Source: Plastoroseomonas hellenica (lineage in GTDB: Bacteria; Pseudomonadota; Alphaproteobacteria; Acetobacterales; Acetobacteraceae). From it: a DNA stretch of 56,112 nucleotides. The DNA lies in the NCBI RefSeq assembly GCF_018129085.1, contig NZ_JAAGBB010000041.1, positions 1-56,112 of the forward strand. Direction: 5' to 3'. Positions within the stretch are counted from its first letter, which is position 1, and each line of letters starts with the position of its first letter. Shown here piece after piece: positions 42,257-53,094 of this stretch. The translations under genes were made by a program, and so were the position numbers. Under the pieces are notes generated by a model. It was not told where the DNA came from. It worked only from the letters and a program-made list of their open reading frames with translations, and ran no database searches.

Positions 42257-42883
42257 ATGTTGCGCATTCTCGGCAAGGCCGCCTCGATCAATGTGCGCAA
42301 GGTGCTCTGGACCTGCCGGGAAATCGGCATCGCCTATGAGCGCGAGGATTGGGGCAGCGGCTTCGCAGCGACCGATACGCCTGGCTTCCTGGCGCTGAAC
42401 CCCAATGGCCTCGTGCCGGTGATCCTGGACGATGGCGGCGCCCTCTGGGAATCGAACACCATCTGCCGCTACCTGGCCGGCCGGCATGGCAGGGCGGATC
42501 TGCTGTCGCTCGAGCCGCGCGCCCGCGCCGGGGTCGAGCAATGGATGGACTGGCAGGCGACGGAGCTGAACGGGTCCTGGCGCTACGCCTTCATGGCCCT
42601 GGTGCGGCAGGATCCCGGCTTCCAGGACCCGGCGCAGATCGAAGCGGGCGCCCGCGGCTGGAACCGCACCATGGGCATCCTCGACCGCCGGCTCGCCAGG
42701 ACCGGCGCCTTCGCTGCCGGGGCGGCGTTCACCCTCGCCGACGTGGTGCTCGGCCTCTCCGTCAATCGCTGGCTGATGACGCCGCTGCCCGAGCGGCCCG
42801 ACTACGCGGGCGTGATGGCCTATCACGCACGGCTCTGCGCGCGTCCGGCTTTCCTGGAGCATGGGTGCAACGGCATTCCTTGA
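42257..42883 (+). CDS. Glutathione S-transferase family protein
   Basis: The 208-residue protein has the thioredoxin-like N domain (ILGKAASINVRKVLWTCREI, NPNGLVPVILDDGGALWESN with the glutathione-contacting Val-Pro and Glu-Ser) and an all-helical C domain including AAFTLADVVLGLSVNRWLMT. It lies in the GntR cluster and may conjugate or reductively process an electrophilic intermediate. Downstream, a hairpin GCTTGGC/GCCAAGC (42901-42919) precedes the RraA-like gene. Confidence 0.88.
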   Translation: MLRILGKAASINVRKVLWTCREIGIAYEREDWGSGFAATDTPGFLALNPNGLVPVILDDGGALWESNTICRYLAGRHGRADLLSLEPRARAGVEQWMDWQATELNGSWRYAFMALVRQDPGFQDPAQIEAGARGWNRTMGILDRRLARTGAFAAGAAFTLADVVLGLSVNRWLMTPLPERPDYAGVMAYHARLCARPAFLEHGCNGIP

Positions 42884-42961
42884 CGTGCCTCGGCTGCGGG
42901 GCTTGGCTGCGCGCCAAGCAAAGTTGGACGCCGCGCCGGCGCCGGAGAGGGGGATATCGTC

Positions 42962-43648
42962 ATGCTCCACAACCCACCGCTGCTGACCATCCACCGCGGG
43001 CATCGCCGCCCCGGCAAAGCGCTGATCGAAGCCTTCCGGGGCGCCCAGACATCGCATCTTTGCGACGCCATGGATGGGCGCGGCGCGCTCGATTACCGCA
43101 TCAAGCCGCTTGATCCCGCCAATGCGGTCTTCGTGGGTCCGGCGCTGACCGCCTTCGCCTATCCCGCCGATACCGTCGGCATGTTCGGCGCGCTGGCGGA
43201 AGCCGAGCCCGGTGACGTGCTGATGGTCGGCTGCGACGGCTACACGGGCACCGCTGTCATCGGCGACCTCGCGGCCGGGATGATGAAGAACAAGGGCTGC
43301 GCGGCCTTCGTCACCGATGGGCTGGCGCGCGACAGGGCGGGCATCGTCGCGGCACGGCTGCCGGTCTTCGCCGCCGGCATCAGCCCGAATTCGCCGGCCC
43401 GCAACGGCCCCGGCACCGTCGGCGAAGCGGTCGCCATCGGCGGGCTCCGGGTGGAGCCCGGCGACATCGTGGTGGGCGACGCCGATGCCGTGGTGGTGGT
43501 GCCACTGGCGCGCGCGGACGCGGTGCTGCGCGCGCTGGAGGAGGTGCGGGCCAACGAGGTGAAGGCCGAGCAGCGCGTGCGTGACGGCGCCACCATGACC
43601 CCGGCGATGGAACCGATCCTGGCGGCGGCACGCATCATCCAACACTAG
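42962..43648 (+). CDS. RraA-like aldolase-fold protein
   Basis: The 228-residue product carries GDVLMVGCDGYTGTAVIGDL, GCAAFVTDGLARDRAGIVAA with the metal/substrate Arg-Asp pair, and VEPGDIVVGDADAVVVVPLA. It belongs to the RraA/4-hydroxy-4-methyl-2-oxoglutarate aldolase family and probably cleaves a pyruvyl aldol in the same pathway as the GST and monooxygenase. It differs clearly from the RraA-like protein at 30445-31050, so this is not a recent duplication. Confidence 0.85.
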   Translation: MLHNPPLLTIHRGHRRPGKALIEAFRGAQTSHLCDAMDGRGALDYRIKPLDPANAVFVGPALTAFAYPADTVGMFGALAEAEPGDVLMVGCDGYTGTAVIGDLAAGMMKNKGCAAFVTDGLARDRAGIVAARLPVFAAGISPNSPARNGPGTVGEAVAIGGLRVEPGDIVVGDADAVVVVPLARADAVLRALEEVRANEVKAEQRVRDGATMTPAMEPILAAARIIQH

Positions 43649-43748
43649 AGCATGATCCGTTCGCCTGCGCTCACGGACCATGCTCCAGGCCTTTGTTTGG
43701 TCGCGTGATTCAGACTTTTCGGCGATTCCGCCTCAAGTCATCACGCTC
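43648..43748 (+). repeat. Composite palindromic repeat: GAGCATG hairpin plus intact family 4
   Basis: The first unit pairs GAGCATG (43648-43654) and TCCGT (43656-43660) with ACGGA (43673-43677) and CATGCTC (43679-43685); its first base is the last of the RraA-like stop. The second unit (43692-43748) has GCGTGAT (43703-43709) and ATCACGC (43740-43746) with an inner CGG/CCG stem and is the intact version of the repeat split at 14490-14710. The first hairpin may also end transcription. Confidence 0.6.
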
Positions 43749-43785
43749 AAATTTCACGACGAACTATCCCCGGGAGGGACACGCC

Positions 43786-45366
43786 ATGCATCGCAGGACA
43801 TTGCTCGCCGCTGCCGCCGCATCGGTCGCCGCACCCGCCATCGCGCAGCCGGCGCGCACCGCCACGCTGCGCTTCGTGCCGCAGGCGAACCTCACCGCGC
43901 TCGACCCGATCTGGACCAGCGCCATCGTCACCCAGATGCATGGCTACTGCATCTTCGACACGCTCTACGCCGTGGATGGGGAGCAGCGGCCGCGGCCGCA
44001 GATGGCCGAAGGCCACACCACATCGGATGACGGCCGCGTCTGGCGCATCCGCCTGCGCGAGGGGCTGCGCTTCCATGACGGGGAGCCGGTGCGCGCGCGG
44101 GACTGCGTCGCCAGCCTGGAGCGCTGGTCGAAGCGCGACACCTTCGGACAGATCCTGGCCGGCGCGGTCGATGCCTGGGGCGCGCCGGACGACCGCACGC
44201 TGGAGATCCGCCTGAAGCGCCCCTTCCCGCTGTTGATCGATGCGCTGGCCAAGCCCGACGCCAACGTGCCCTTCATCATGCCGGAGCGCCTGGCGCGCAC
44301 CGACGCCAATGCGCAGATCACGGAGATGGTGGGCTCCGGCCCCTATCGCTTCGTCGCCGGCGAGTACAATTCCGGCAGCCGCGCGGTCTATGAGAAGTTC
44401 GATGGCTATCGGCCCCGGCAGGAGCCGTCCGACTGGGCCTCGGGCGGCAAGGTCGCGCATTTCCCGCGCATCGAATGGCAGATCCTGCCCGATCCCGCGA
44501 CCGCCGCGGCGGCGCTGCAGAATGGCGAGGTGGACTGGCTGGACCAGCCGCTCGCCGACCTGATCCCCACGCTCCGGCGCAACCGCAACATCGCGATCGA
44601 GGTGCTGAACCCGACGGGGTTGATGAGCATCATGCGCCTCAATCACCAGCAGGCGCCGTTCAACGACCTGAAGACGCGCCAGGCGGTGGCGCTCTCGGTC
44701 GAGCAGTCGGAATACATGCAGGCAACGCTCGGCACCGATCGCGACACCTGGCGTGAATGCCGCAGCCTGTTTCCCTGCGGCACGCCCTTCGGCACCGAGG
44801 ACCTGTCGGAGCTGGCGCGGCCGCCGCGCAGCCTGGACCGCGCGCGGGCGGCGCTGGCCGCCTCCGGCTACAGCGGCCAGAAGGTCCTCATCATCAACCC
44901 GACGGATTTCCCGCTGATCGGCCCGCATGGCCAGGTGACCGCCGACCGGCTGCGGCGCATCGGCATGAATGTCGAGCTCGCGGACACCGACTGGGGCACC
45001 GTGGTGCAGCGCCGCGTGCGGCGGGAGCCGGTGGACCAGGGCGGCTGGAGCATCTTCCACACCTACGGCTCCTCCCTCGCCTATCTGAACCCGGCGGTCT
45101 CCACCCTGGTGAAGGGGACGGGCACTGCCGGCTGGTTCGGCTGGTACCAGAGCGAGGCGATGAACGCGCTGGTCGCGCAGTGGCTGGAGGCGCCGGACGC
45201 GGCACGGCAGAAGGCGCTCGCCGACGACATCAACCGGCTGGCGCAGGATGACGTGGCGACGGTGCCGCTCGGCCAGTTCACCATCCGCACCGCCTATCGC
45301 CGCAGCATCACCGGCCTGGCGAAGGGCAGCATGCCTTATCCCTGGAGTGTGAGGCCGGCTGGATAA
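43786..45366 (+). CDS. ABC transporter substrate-binding protein, SBP family 5 (peptide/nickel/opine type)
   Basis: The 526-residue receptor has a signal peptide (RRTLLAAAAASVAAPAIAQP) and family 5 motifs: PQMAEGHTTSDDGRVWRIRL, LREGLRFHDGEPVRARDCVA, EMVGSGPYRFVAGEYNSGSR and SIMRLNHQQAPFNDLKTRQA. It would deliver peptides or other large polar solutes to a DPP-type ABC transporter. No permease or ATPase follows within the window, so it is an orphan component. GGGAGGG precedes the ATG at 43786. Confidence 0.92.
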   Translation: MHRRTLLAAAAASVAAPAIAQPARTATLRFVPQANLTALDPIWTSAIVTQMHGYCIFDTLYAVDGEQRPRPQMAEGHTTSDDGRVWRIRLREGLRFHDGEPVRARDCVASLERWSKRDTFGQILAGAVDAWGAPDDRTLEIRLKRPFPLLIDALAKPDANVPFIMPERLARTDANAQITEMVGSGPYRFVAGEYNSGSRAVYEKFDGYRPRQEPSDWASGGKVAHFPRIEWQILPDPATAAAALQNGEVDWLDQPLADLIPTLRRNRNIAIEVLNPTGLMSIMRLNHQQAPFNDLKTRQAVALSVEQSEYMQATLGTDRDTWRECRSLFPCGTPFGTEDLSELARPPRSLDRARAALAASGYSGQKVLIINPTDFPLIGPHGQVTADRLRRIGMNVELADTDWGTVVQRRVRREPVDQGGWSIFHTYGSSLAYLNPAVSTLVKGTGTAGWFGWYQSEAMNALVAQWLEAPDAARQKALADDINRLAQDDVATVPLGQFTIRTAYRRSITGLAKGSMPYPWSVRPAG

Positions 45367-45390
45367 GGCTCGCCCCTGCGCCGGCAGGCT

Positions 45391-45978
45391 TTACGGCCGG
45401 CGCTGGTCCGGGATCTCGACCGCCTGGGCGGTGTAGCCGCGCAGCAGGGTGCTGCCGCGCTCGATCTCGACCGTGCGCTTGACGACCAGATTGCTGGCGC
45501 GGTCGATCCAGTAGCGGATCACGAAGCTCTGGTCGTTCGGGGCCTGGGCCATCACCCGGCGCTCCAGCACCGTCGCCTGGAAATTGCCGGCCGGGGTCTC
45601 GACCCGTTCCACCACGGCCACCGTCCGCCACATGGTCGGGAAGGCATAGCGGATGCCGCTGCCTTCGGAGGTGACGGTCGCCTCGTAGCGGGACTGGGCG
45701 GAGGCGGCGGCGGGGAAGAAGCCGTTCAGGCCCTCCGCATGGCCACGGCCTTCCAGGCCCCGCTCCTCGATCATGCCCCAGACCAGGCGGTGCTCCTGCT
45801 CCTGGGCGTCCTTGGCGATGCAGGCATTGCCGTCGCGGCGGACGAAACGGTAGGTGCGGCCATCGTCATAGCGCACCAGCGCGTTGGTGGCCGGGCAGTT
45901 GAAGGCCCAGGGCGGCGGCGGCGGGGTGCAGCCGGCCAGGAAGGCGATCGGCAGGATCAGCAGCAGAAGCGCGCGCAT
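45391..45978 (-). CDS. Putative lipoprotein of unknown function
   Basis: The 195-residue product has a lipoprotein signal with an LAGC lipobox ([16 protein letters not shown]), followed by a secreted domain with two further cysteines (NCPATN, NACIAK) and beta-rich C-terminal segments ([35 protein letters not shown]). I do not recognise a family. The long frame upstream is antisense to uvrB and is excluded. It diverges from uvrB. Confidence 0.7.
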   Translation of the reverse strand: MRALLLLILPIAFLAGCTPPPPPWAFNCPATNALVRYDDGRTYRFVRRDGNACIAKDAQEQEHRLVWGMIEERGLEGRGHAEGLNGFFPAAASAQSRYEATVTSEGSGIRYAFPTMWRTVAVVERVETPAGNFQATVLERRVMAQAPNDQSFVIRYWIDRASNLVVKRTVEIERGSTLLRGYTAQAVEIPDQRRP

Positions 45979-46086
45979 GGCATGGTCCGTCCCCGGTTCT
46001 TTCGAGGGCGGATCATGCCGCCCGCATGGCGCTGCGCCAAGCCTGCGGTCTTTCACGGGGCGCGGCGCGGCCCTATTTTCACCGGA

Positions 46087-48261
<2,175 letters not shown>

Positions 48262-48264
<3 letters not shown>

Positions 48265-48360
48265 GCGTCCGATGATCGGAGGGCCGAAGGCCCGGAGGTC
48301 TGAATCGGACGCGCCACTTGCAAGAGGCTCTGCGAGGCAGAGCCTGCCCAGCGGGCAGGC
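48262..48360 (+). repeat. Hairpin repeat after uvrB (family 1, copy a) with two added hairpins
   Basis: From the uvrB TGA, GCGTCCGAT (48265-48273) pairs with ATCGGACGC (48304-48312) around an inner GGGCC-GAA-GGCCC hairpin. AGGCTCTGC-GAG-GCAGAGCCT (48325-48345) and CTGCCC-AGC-GGGCAG (48344-48358) follow. The first part matches the element at 22486-22435 over about 50 bases. The set could terminate uvrB transcription. The rest of the 209-base gap to the next gene holds nothing recognisable. Confidence 0.65.
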
Positions 48361-48473
48361 AGGACCGGTTCCGTCCGACCGATGGCCGATGCGGTTCTTC
48401 TTGCACGGCAGTTGCGGCCCGGTAGGCTCAGCCCTGGAATCGGGGCCATCAGGCCCCGCTGGGAGACCGACAC

Positions 48474-49424
48474 ATGCTTCGCAGGACGATGCTTGGCGCC
48501 GCCGCCGGCACCCTCGTCGCGCCCGCCCTTCTGCGGGCGCAGAGCTTCCCGAAGATCACCATCGGCATGTCCGGCTGGACCGGCTTCGCGCCGCTGACAC
48601 TCGCCGAGCAGGCCGGACTGTTCCGGGCCAACGGCCTGGAGGTCGAGACCAAGTTCGTCCCGCAGCGGGAGCGCAACCTGGCGCTGGTCGGCGGCGCGCT
48701 GAACTGCGTGGTGACGACCGTCGACACCATGATCCTCTGGGCCAGCGCCGCGCCGCTGGTGCAGGTGCTGGTGCTTGACCGGTCCAAGGGCGGCGACGGC
48801 GTCGCTGTCAGGCCGAGCATCAATTCCTTCGCCGACCTCAAGGGCAAGACGGTCGCGGTCGATGGCGCCGGCACCACGCCCTATTTCGTGCTGGCCTACA
48901 TGATGCGGGAGAATGGCGCCTCGATCCGTGACGTCACCACCGCGACGCTCGCGCCGCAGCCGGCGGCACAGGCCTTCGTGGCGGGCCAGTTCGACGCCTG
49001 CTCGACCTACGAGCCCTATCTCTCGCAGGTGCGCGGCATGGGTGCCGATCGCGGCAAGATCCTGGCGACCACGGTGCAGCATCCCTGCGTGGTGGATACG
49101 CTCGGCTTCCAGCCGGCCTTCATCCAGGCCAACCCGGAGGCGGTGCGCCGCGTGGTGAAATCCTGGTACGACGCCATCGCGATGATCGCGGCCGAGCCCG
49201 ACCGCAGCTTCGGCATCATGGGCGCACGCGTGAACCAGACCGCGGAGGCCTTCCGCAACAGCGCCCAGTACATCGAATGGCTGGACCAGGCGAAGAACCG
49301 CGAATACGTCACCGCCGGCCTGCCGGAATTCATGCAGAAGGCGCATACCGTGCAGCGCGAGACCGGCGTGGTGCGCCAGGATGTGAACCTGGGACCGCTG
49401 CTCAACACCAGCTTCCTCGGCTGA
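48474..49424 (+). CDS. NitT/TauT-type ABC transporter substrate-binding protein
   Basis: The 316-residue periplasmic receptor has a signal peptide (RRTMLGAAAGTLVAPALLRA) and the SsuA/TauA/NMT1 fold: ITIGMSGWTGFAPLTLAEQA, GLFRANGLEVETKFVPQRER, SFADLKGKTVAVDGAGTTPY and FVAGQFDACSTYEPYLSQVR. Ligands in this family include sulfonates, nitrate, cyanate and thiamine precursors; none can be assigned here. It is the first gene of a three-gene ABC importer. Confidence 0.92.
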   Translation: MLRRTMLGAAAGTLVAPALLRAQSFPKITIGMSGWTGFAPLTLAEQAGLFRANGLEVETKFVPQRERNLALVGGALNCVVTTVDTMILWASAAPLVQVLVLDRSKGGDGVAVRPSINSFADLKGKTVAVDGAGTTPYFVLAYMMRENGASIRDVTTATLAPQPAAQAFVAGQFDACSTYEPYLSQVRGMGADRGKILATTVQHPCVVDTLGFQPAFIQANPEAVRRVVKSWYDAIAMIAAEPDRSFGIMGARVNQTAEAFRNSAQYIEWLDQAKNREYVTAGLPEFMQKAHTVQRETGVVRQDVNLGPLLNTSFLG

Positions 49425-49428
49425 CTTC

Positions 49429-50202
49429 GTGGAGCCGCTGAAGCCGGTCTCGGCCGGCGCCCGCATCGTGCTCGGCGCCGGCTTCTTCGCGCTGTTCATC
49501 GCCGGCTGGGGGCTCGCGACCTATGGCGGCTTCGTGCCGCCGCTGTTCCTCGCCTCCCCGGGGCAGACGCTGGTCGCCGGCTGGTCGCTGCTCACCGAAT
49601 TCAACTTCCTCGGCGACATCGCGGTGACGGTGTTCCGGGTCGTCGGCGGCTTCGCGATCGCGGCCGCGATCGGGGTGCCGCTCGGGCTGATGATGGGGGC
49701 GTTCAAGCCGATCGAGGCCTTCTTCGAACCCTTCATCTCCTTCGCGCGCTACCTGCCGGCCTCCGCCTTCATCCCGCTGCTGATCCTCTGGGCCGGGGTG
49801 GGGGAGGCGCAGAAGCTCTCCGTCATCATCATCGGCAGCGTCTTCCAGGTGGTCATCATGGTCGCCGTCATCGCCGGCGCGACGCGCATGGACCTGGTGG
49901 AGGCGGCCTATACGCTCGGCTCCCGGCGGGCCGGGATCCTGCGCCGGGTCATCATCCCGAGTGCCGCGCCTGACGTGATGGAGACGATGCGCCTGGTGCT
50001 CGGCTGGGCCTGGACCTATGTGATCGTGGCCGAGCTGATCGGCGCGACCAGCGGCATCGGCCATATGATCATGGATAGCCAGCGCCTGCTCGACACCGGG
50101 CAGATGATCTTCGGCATCGTGGTTATCGGGCTGATCGGGCTGATCACCGATTTCCTGTTCAAGGCGCTGAACCGTTGGCTGTTCCCTTGGGCCACGCTGT
50201 GA
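49429..50202 (+). CDS. NitT/TauT-type ABC transporter permease
   Basis: The 257-residue membrane protein has about six transmembrane helices and the family's cytoplasmic EAA-like loop (EAAYTLGSRRAGILRRVIIP). Other family segments are FISFARYLPASAFIPLLILW and a C-terminal TGQMIFGIVVIGLIGLITDF. The GTG start at 49429 is only 4 bases after the receptor stop and has no strong ribosome site, so translation is probably coupled. Confidence 0.9.
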   Translation: MEPLKPVSAGARIVLGAGFFALFIAGWGLATYGGFVPPLFLASPGQTLVAGWSLLTEFNFLGDIAVTVFRVVGGFAIAAAIGVPLGLMMGAFKPIEAFFEPFISFARYLPASAFIPLLILWAGVGEAQKLSVIIIGSVFQVVIMVAVIAGATRMDLVEAAYTLGSRRAGILRRVIIPSAAPDVMETMRLVLGWAWTYVIVAELIGATSGIGHMIMDSQRLLDTGQMIFGIVVIGLIGLITDFLFKALNRWLFPWATL

Positions 50203-50269
50203 TGGCGGACAATTTTCCGCCGCCCGGCGCCGAGGGGTGGTGTGGCGGCCCGATACTGGGCGGCGAACC

Positions 50270-51055
50270 GTGAGCCGCAAAACGCTCCGCGTCCGTGGTG
50301 TCACCAGGACTTTCCCCGGCAGCGGCCGCGCCGGCCCGACGCTCGCGCTGCAGCCGACCGACCTGACCGTGCAGCCCGGGGAATTCGTCGCCATCCTCGG
50401 CCCCTCCGGTTGCGGCAAATCGACCCTGCTCCGCATCGTCGCCGGGCTCGACCGCCCGACCGCCGGGACGCTGACGCTGGACGAGGCCCCGATCGCGGCC
50501 CCCGGGCCAGACCGCGGCATGGTCTTCCAGTCCTACACGCTGTTCCCCTGGCTCACCGTCGCTGAGAACATCGCCTATGGCCTGCGCGAGCGCGGACTAC
50601 CGCCGGCGGAGCAACGCGCCATCGTGGACCGCTTCCTGGCGCGCACCGGCCTTACCGGCTTCGCCGAGCACTGGCCGCGCCAGCTTTCCGGCGGCATGCA
50701 GCAGCGCACCGCGCTCGCCCGGGCGCTCGCCAATGATCCTGAGATCCTGCTGCTCGACGAGCCCTTCGGCGCGCTCGACCACCAGACCCGGGAGCTGATG
50801 CAGGAGCTGCTGCTGGAGATCTGGGAGGCCGACCGGAAGACGGTGCTTTTCGTCACCCATGACATCGACGAGGCGATCTTCCTGGCAAACCGCGTCATCG
50901 TCATGTCGGCGCGGCCCGGGCGGATCAAGGCGGAGGTCGAGGTGCCGCTGTCCTATCCGCGGGAATGGACGGTGAAGACCACGCCCGAATTCGGCGCGCT
51001 CAAGGCCCGTTTGATGGCCGAAATCCGTGAAGAGGTGCGCAAGGCGATCGGCTGA
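50270..51055 (+). CDS. NitT/TauT-type ABC transporter ATP-binding protein
   Basis: The 261-residue ATPase has Walker A GPSGCGKST (44-52), Q-loop VFQSYTLFPW, signature LSGGMQQR, Walker B ILLLDEPFGALD and the switch His in LFVTHDIDEA. It powers the importer with the preceding two genes. I chose the GTG at 50270 (product MSRKTLRVRGVTRTF); another GTG at 50237 would add 11 residues. Ribosome sites do not decide between them. Confidence 0.92.
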   Translation: MSRKTLRVRGVTRTFPGSGRAGPTLALQPTDLTVQPGEFVAILGPSGCGKSTLLRIVAGLDRPTAGTLTLDEAPIAAPGPDRGMVFQSYTLFPWLTVAENIAYGLRERGLPPAEQRAIVDRFLARTGLTGFAEHWPRQLSGGMQQRTALARALANDPEILLLDEPFGALDHQTRELMQELLLEIWEADRKTVLFVTHDIDEAIFLANRVIVMSARPGRIKAEVEVPLSYPREWTVKTTPEFGALKARLMAEIREEVRKAIG

Positions 51056-51104
51056 GCGCGGGGGCGTGATGACCAAGGTCCCTTGGACATGGCAGACTGC
51101 CGCC

Positions 51105-51515
51105 ATGGTGGATGCCGTTCCCGGACCGATACCACACCTCTGCGTCGCCGATGGCGCCGCGGCGATCGATTTCTACCGCCAGGCCTTCGCCGCGCAGGAA
51201 CTCGCGCGCCATCCCGCCGAGGATGGGCGCCGAGTCCTGCATGCGGTGCTCGGTCTGCAGGGCGGCATCTTCTATCTCTGCGACCATTTCCCGGAATTCG
51301 AGTCCGGCAATGCGCCGCCCGGCGCCGCGAGCCCGGTGACGATCCATATCAATGTCGACGATGTGGATGCCGTCTTCGCCCGCGCTATCGCCACCGGCGC
51401 AACGGCGCTGCTGCCGCCGATGGACGCCTTCTGGGGCGATCGCTACGCCAAGCTGCGCGATCCTTTCGGCCATGTCTGGTCGCTGGCGCATCCCCTCTCT
51501 CGTGCCGGAGGGTGA
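51105..51515 (+). CDS. VOC-family protein (PhnB/glyoxalase-like)
   Basis: The 136-residue product begins MVDAVPGPIPHLCVADGAAA and contains AIDFYRQAFAAQELARHP, VTIHINVDDVDAVFARAIAT and DRYAKLRDPFGHVWSLAHPL, the beta-alpha-beta-beta-beta layout of PhnB-like VOC proteins. Such proteins can be metal-dependent isomerases, dioxygenases or resistance proteins. An ATG at 51069 would extend it by 12 residues; 51105 fits the usual family start. It stands alone between the ABC operon and the folate genes. Confidence 0.85.
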   Translation: MVDAVPGPIPHLCVADGAAAIDFYRQAFAAQELARHPAEDGRRVLHAVLGLQGGIFYLCDHFPEFESGNAPPGAASPVTIHINVDDVDAVFARAIATGATALLPPMDAFWGDRYAKLRDPFGHVWSLAHPLSRAGG

Positions 51516-51548
51516 CGGGCGGCGACCGTCGCGCTACACGCCGCGGTC

Positions 51549-52331
51549 GTGACCAGTTTTCCCATCTCCGCCGCGATCCCCCGCGTCGCGCTCGTCACCG
51601 GCGGCGCGAAGCGGCTCGGCCATGCGCTGGCGCTGACGCTGGCCGGGCAAGGCTTTGACATTGCCGTCCACTATGCCGGCAGCCAGGACGCCGCCGAGGC
51701 GACGGCGGCGGAGATCCGCGCCCTCGGCCGCCGTGCCGTGGCGCTGCGCGCCGATCTCTCGCGGGAGGCGGAGACGGAGGCGCTGCTCCCGGCGGCGGCG
51801 GCGGCCCTCGGGCCGCTCGGGGTGCTCGTGAACAACGCCTCCACCTTCGAGCGCGACGAGTGGCACAACGCGACGCGCGCGAGCTGGGACCTGCACATGG
51901 AGCCCAATCTGCGCGCGCCCTTCCGGCTGACCCAACTCTTCGCGCAGCAATTGCCGGAGGTGGCGGAAGGCGTGGTGGTGAACATGATCGACCAGCGCGT
52001 CTGGTCGCTGACCCCGCATTTCATGTCCTACACCATGTCCAAGGCCGGGCTCTGGGCGATGACGCAGACCATGGCGCTGGCGCTGGCGCCGCGGATCCGC
52101 GTGAACGGCATCGGCCCCGGCCCCGCCCTGCCGAGCCCCCGCCAGAGCGAGGAGCAGTTCGCGCGCCAATGCGCCGGCACGCCGCTGCGCCGCGGCACCT
52201 CGCCCGAGGAGATCGCGCGTGCACTGCTCGCCATCCTGTCACTGCCTTCGATGACCGGACAGATGCTGGCGCTGGATGGCGGCCAGCATCTGCAATGGTG
52301 GCCGTCCCGCGGCGAAAGTGTCTCCGAATGA
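51549..52331 (+). CDS. FolM-like SDR (possible dihydromonapterin/pteridine reductase)
   Basis: The 260-residue SDR has VALVTGGAKRLGHALALTLA, VLVNNASTFERDEWHNATRA, a YTMSK form of the YxxxK pair, and LALAPRIRVNGIGPGPALPS. The TGGxxRLG form of the cofactor loop and the NASxF segment resemble pteridine reductases (FolM, PTR1). The ATGA overlap with folB supports a role in folate or pterin metabolism. The GTG at 51549 is the start. Confidence 0.82.
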   Translation: MTSFPISAAIPRVALVTGGAKRLGHALALTLAGQGFDIAVHYAGSQDAAEATAAEIRALGRRAVALRADLSREAETEALLPAAAAALGPLGVLVNNASTFERDEWHNATRASWDLHMEPNLRAPFRLTQLFAQQLPEVAEGVVVNMIDQRVWSLTPHFMSYTMSKAGLWAMTQTMALALAPRIRVNGIGPGPALPSPRQSEEQFARQCAGTPLRRGTSPEEIARALLAILSLPSMTGQMLALDGGQHLQWWPSRGESVSE

Positions 52332-52723
52332 GCGGCTTCGCGCCCGACGCCGCGCGCGGCATCCGGCGCGTCTTCCTGCGCGGGCTGGAGCTGCAGGCAC
52401 GGCTCGGCATCTATGCGCACGAGAAGGCGGCGCCGCAGCGCGTCATCATCGGCGTCGAGCTGGCGGTCGAGGATCCGCATGCCCCCGCCGGCATCGGGCC
52501 CGATCACCTCGACCGGGTGGTGGACTACGAGGCGGTCGTGAAGGCGGCGCGGAGGGTCGCCGCCGAGGGGCATGTGCTGCTGGTGGAGACGCTCGCCGAA
52601 CGTATCGCCGCCGCCGCCCTGCAGGATCACCGCGTCCTGGCCGTGAGGGTGACGGTGGAGAAGCCGGACGCCTTCGCCGACGTGGCGAGTGTCGGCGTCG
52701 TGGTAGAGCGGTTCCGCGCCTGA
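52328..52723 (+). CDS. folB: Dihydroneopterin aldolase
   Basis: The 131-residue protein has the FolB core: RRVFLRGLELQARLGIYAHE with the substrate Glu, QRVIIGVELAVEDPH, DRVVDYEAVVKAARRVAAEG, VLLVETLAERIAAAAL with the Glu-Thr pair, and VRVTVEKPDAF. It cleaves dihydroneopterin to hydroxymethyl-dihydropterin. Its ATG overlaps the FolM-like stop by 4 bases. The last member of this folate pair is followed by a 371-base gene-free region. Confidence 0.93.
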   Translation: MSGFAPDAARGIRRVFLRGLELQARLGIYAHEKAAPQRVIIGVELAVEDPHAPAGIGPDHLDRVVDYEAVVKAARRVAAEGHVLLVETLAERIAAAALQDHRVLAVRVTVEKPDAFADVASVGVVVERFRA

Positions 52724-53094
52724 TTCGCGCTGGAGGCGAGCATGAAGGGGCGGAATCGCTTGAGTCATAACGCTTGGCGGGCTTTCGATCTGGCCCCGCA
52801 ATGGGCAGTAGGAATTTGTCCACCGCCATGACCAAGCCGCGTCATCGGAGTTACAGGTCAAGGAAAATCAGGGGCTTGACACATTTGTGTGCCTATTTGT
52901 CACGACATATCTGTGTATTTTCAAAGAGTTAGACCGCCTTGGTCACGAAGCCCAGATTTTAGGCAATCACGGCCAAACTGGCCTCTAAGCGGGTCTGAGC
53001 AGCCCCGATGCGGTGTTCCTCCACAAGCTTGTCCACAGGGGCCGTGGACAGTGTGGACTTGTCGACAGGCAGGGCCCGCGCCTAATCCCGCCCC
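52724..53094. other. AT-rich, dyad-dense intergenic region upstream of uvrC
   Basis: No gene is seen in these 371 bases. GC falls to 40% at 52861-52920, far below the rest of the window. A TTGACA at 52876-52881 could be a -35 element, but no good -10 lies at 17 bases. A cluster of dyads follows at 53023-53067. It may hold the uvrC promoter, a regulatory site or a remnant of acquired DNA. Confidence 0.5.
53023..53067. promoter_or_regulatory. Overlapping dyads with DnaA-box-like sequences
   Basis: In 45 bases there are ACAAGCTTGT (53023-53032, palindrome), TGTCCAC-AGGGGCC-GTGGACA (53030-53050, perfect 7+7+7), TGTGGACTT (53052-53060) and TGTCGACA (53060-53067, palindrome). TTGTCCACA (53029-53037) differs from the DnaA box TTATCCACA by one base. 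They lie 27 bases upstream of the uvrC ATG. Confidence 0.45.

Noticed and set aside
30445-43648. Recent duplication of the two RraA-like genes
   Set aside because: The proteins at 30445-31050 and 42962-43648 share only family motifs and differ in length and most residues.
52724-53094. Replication origin
   Set aside because: AT-rich DNA and DnaA-box-like sites are present, but boxes are imperfect and no origin-linked genes are adjacent; kept only as a tentative finding.
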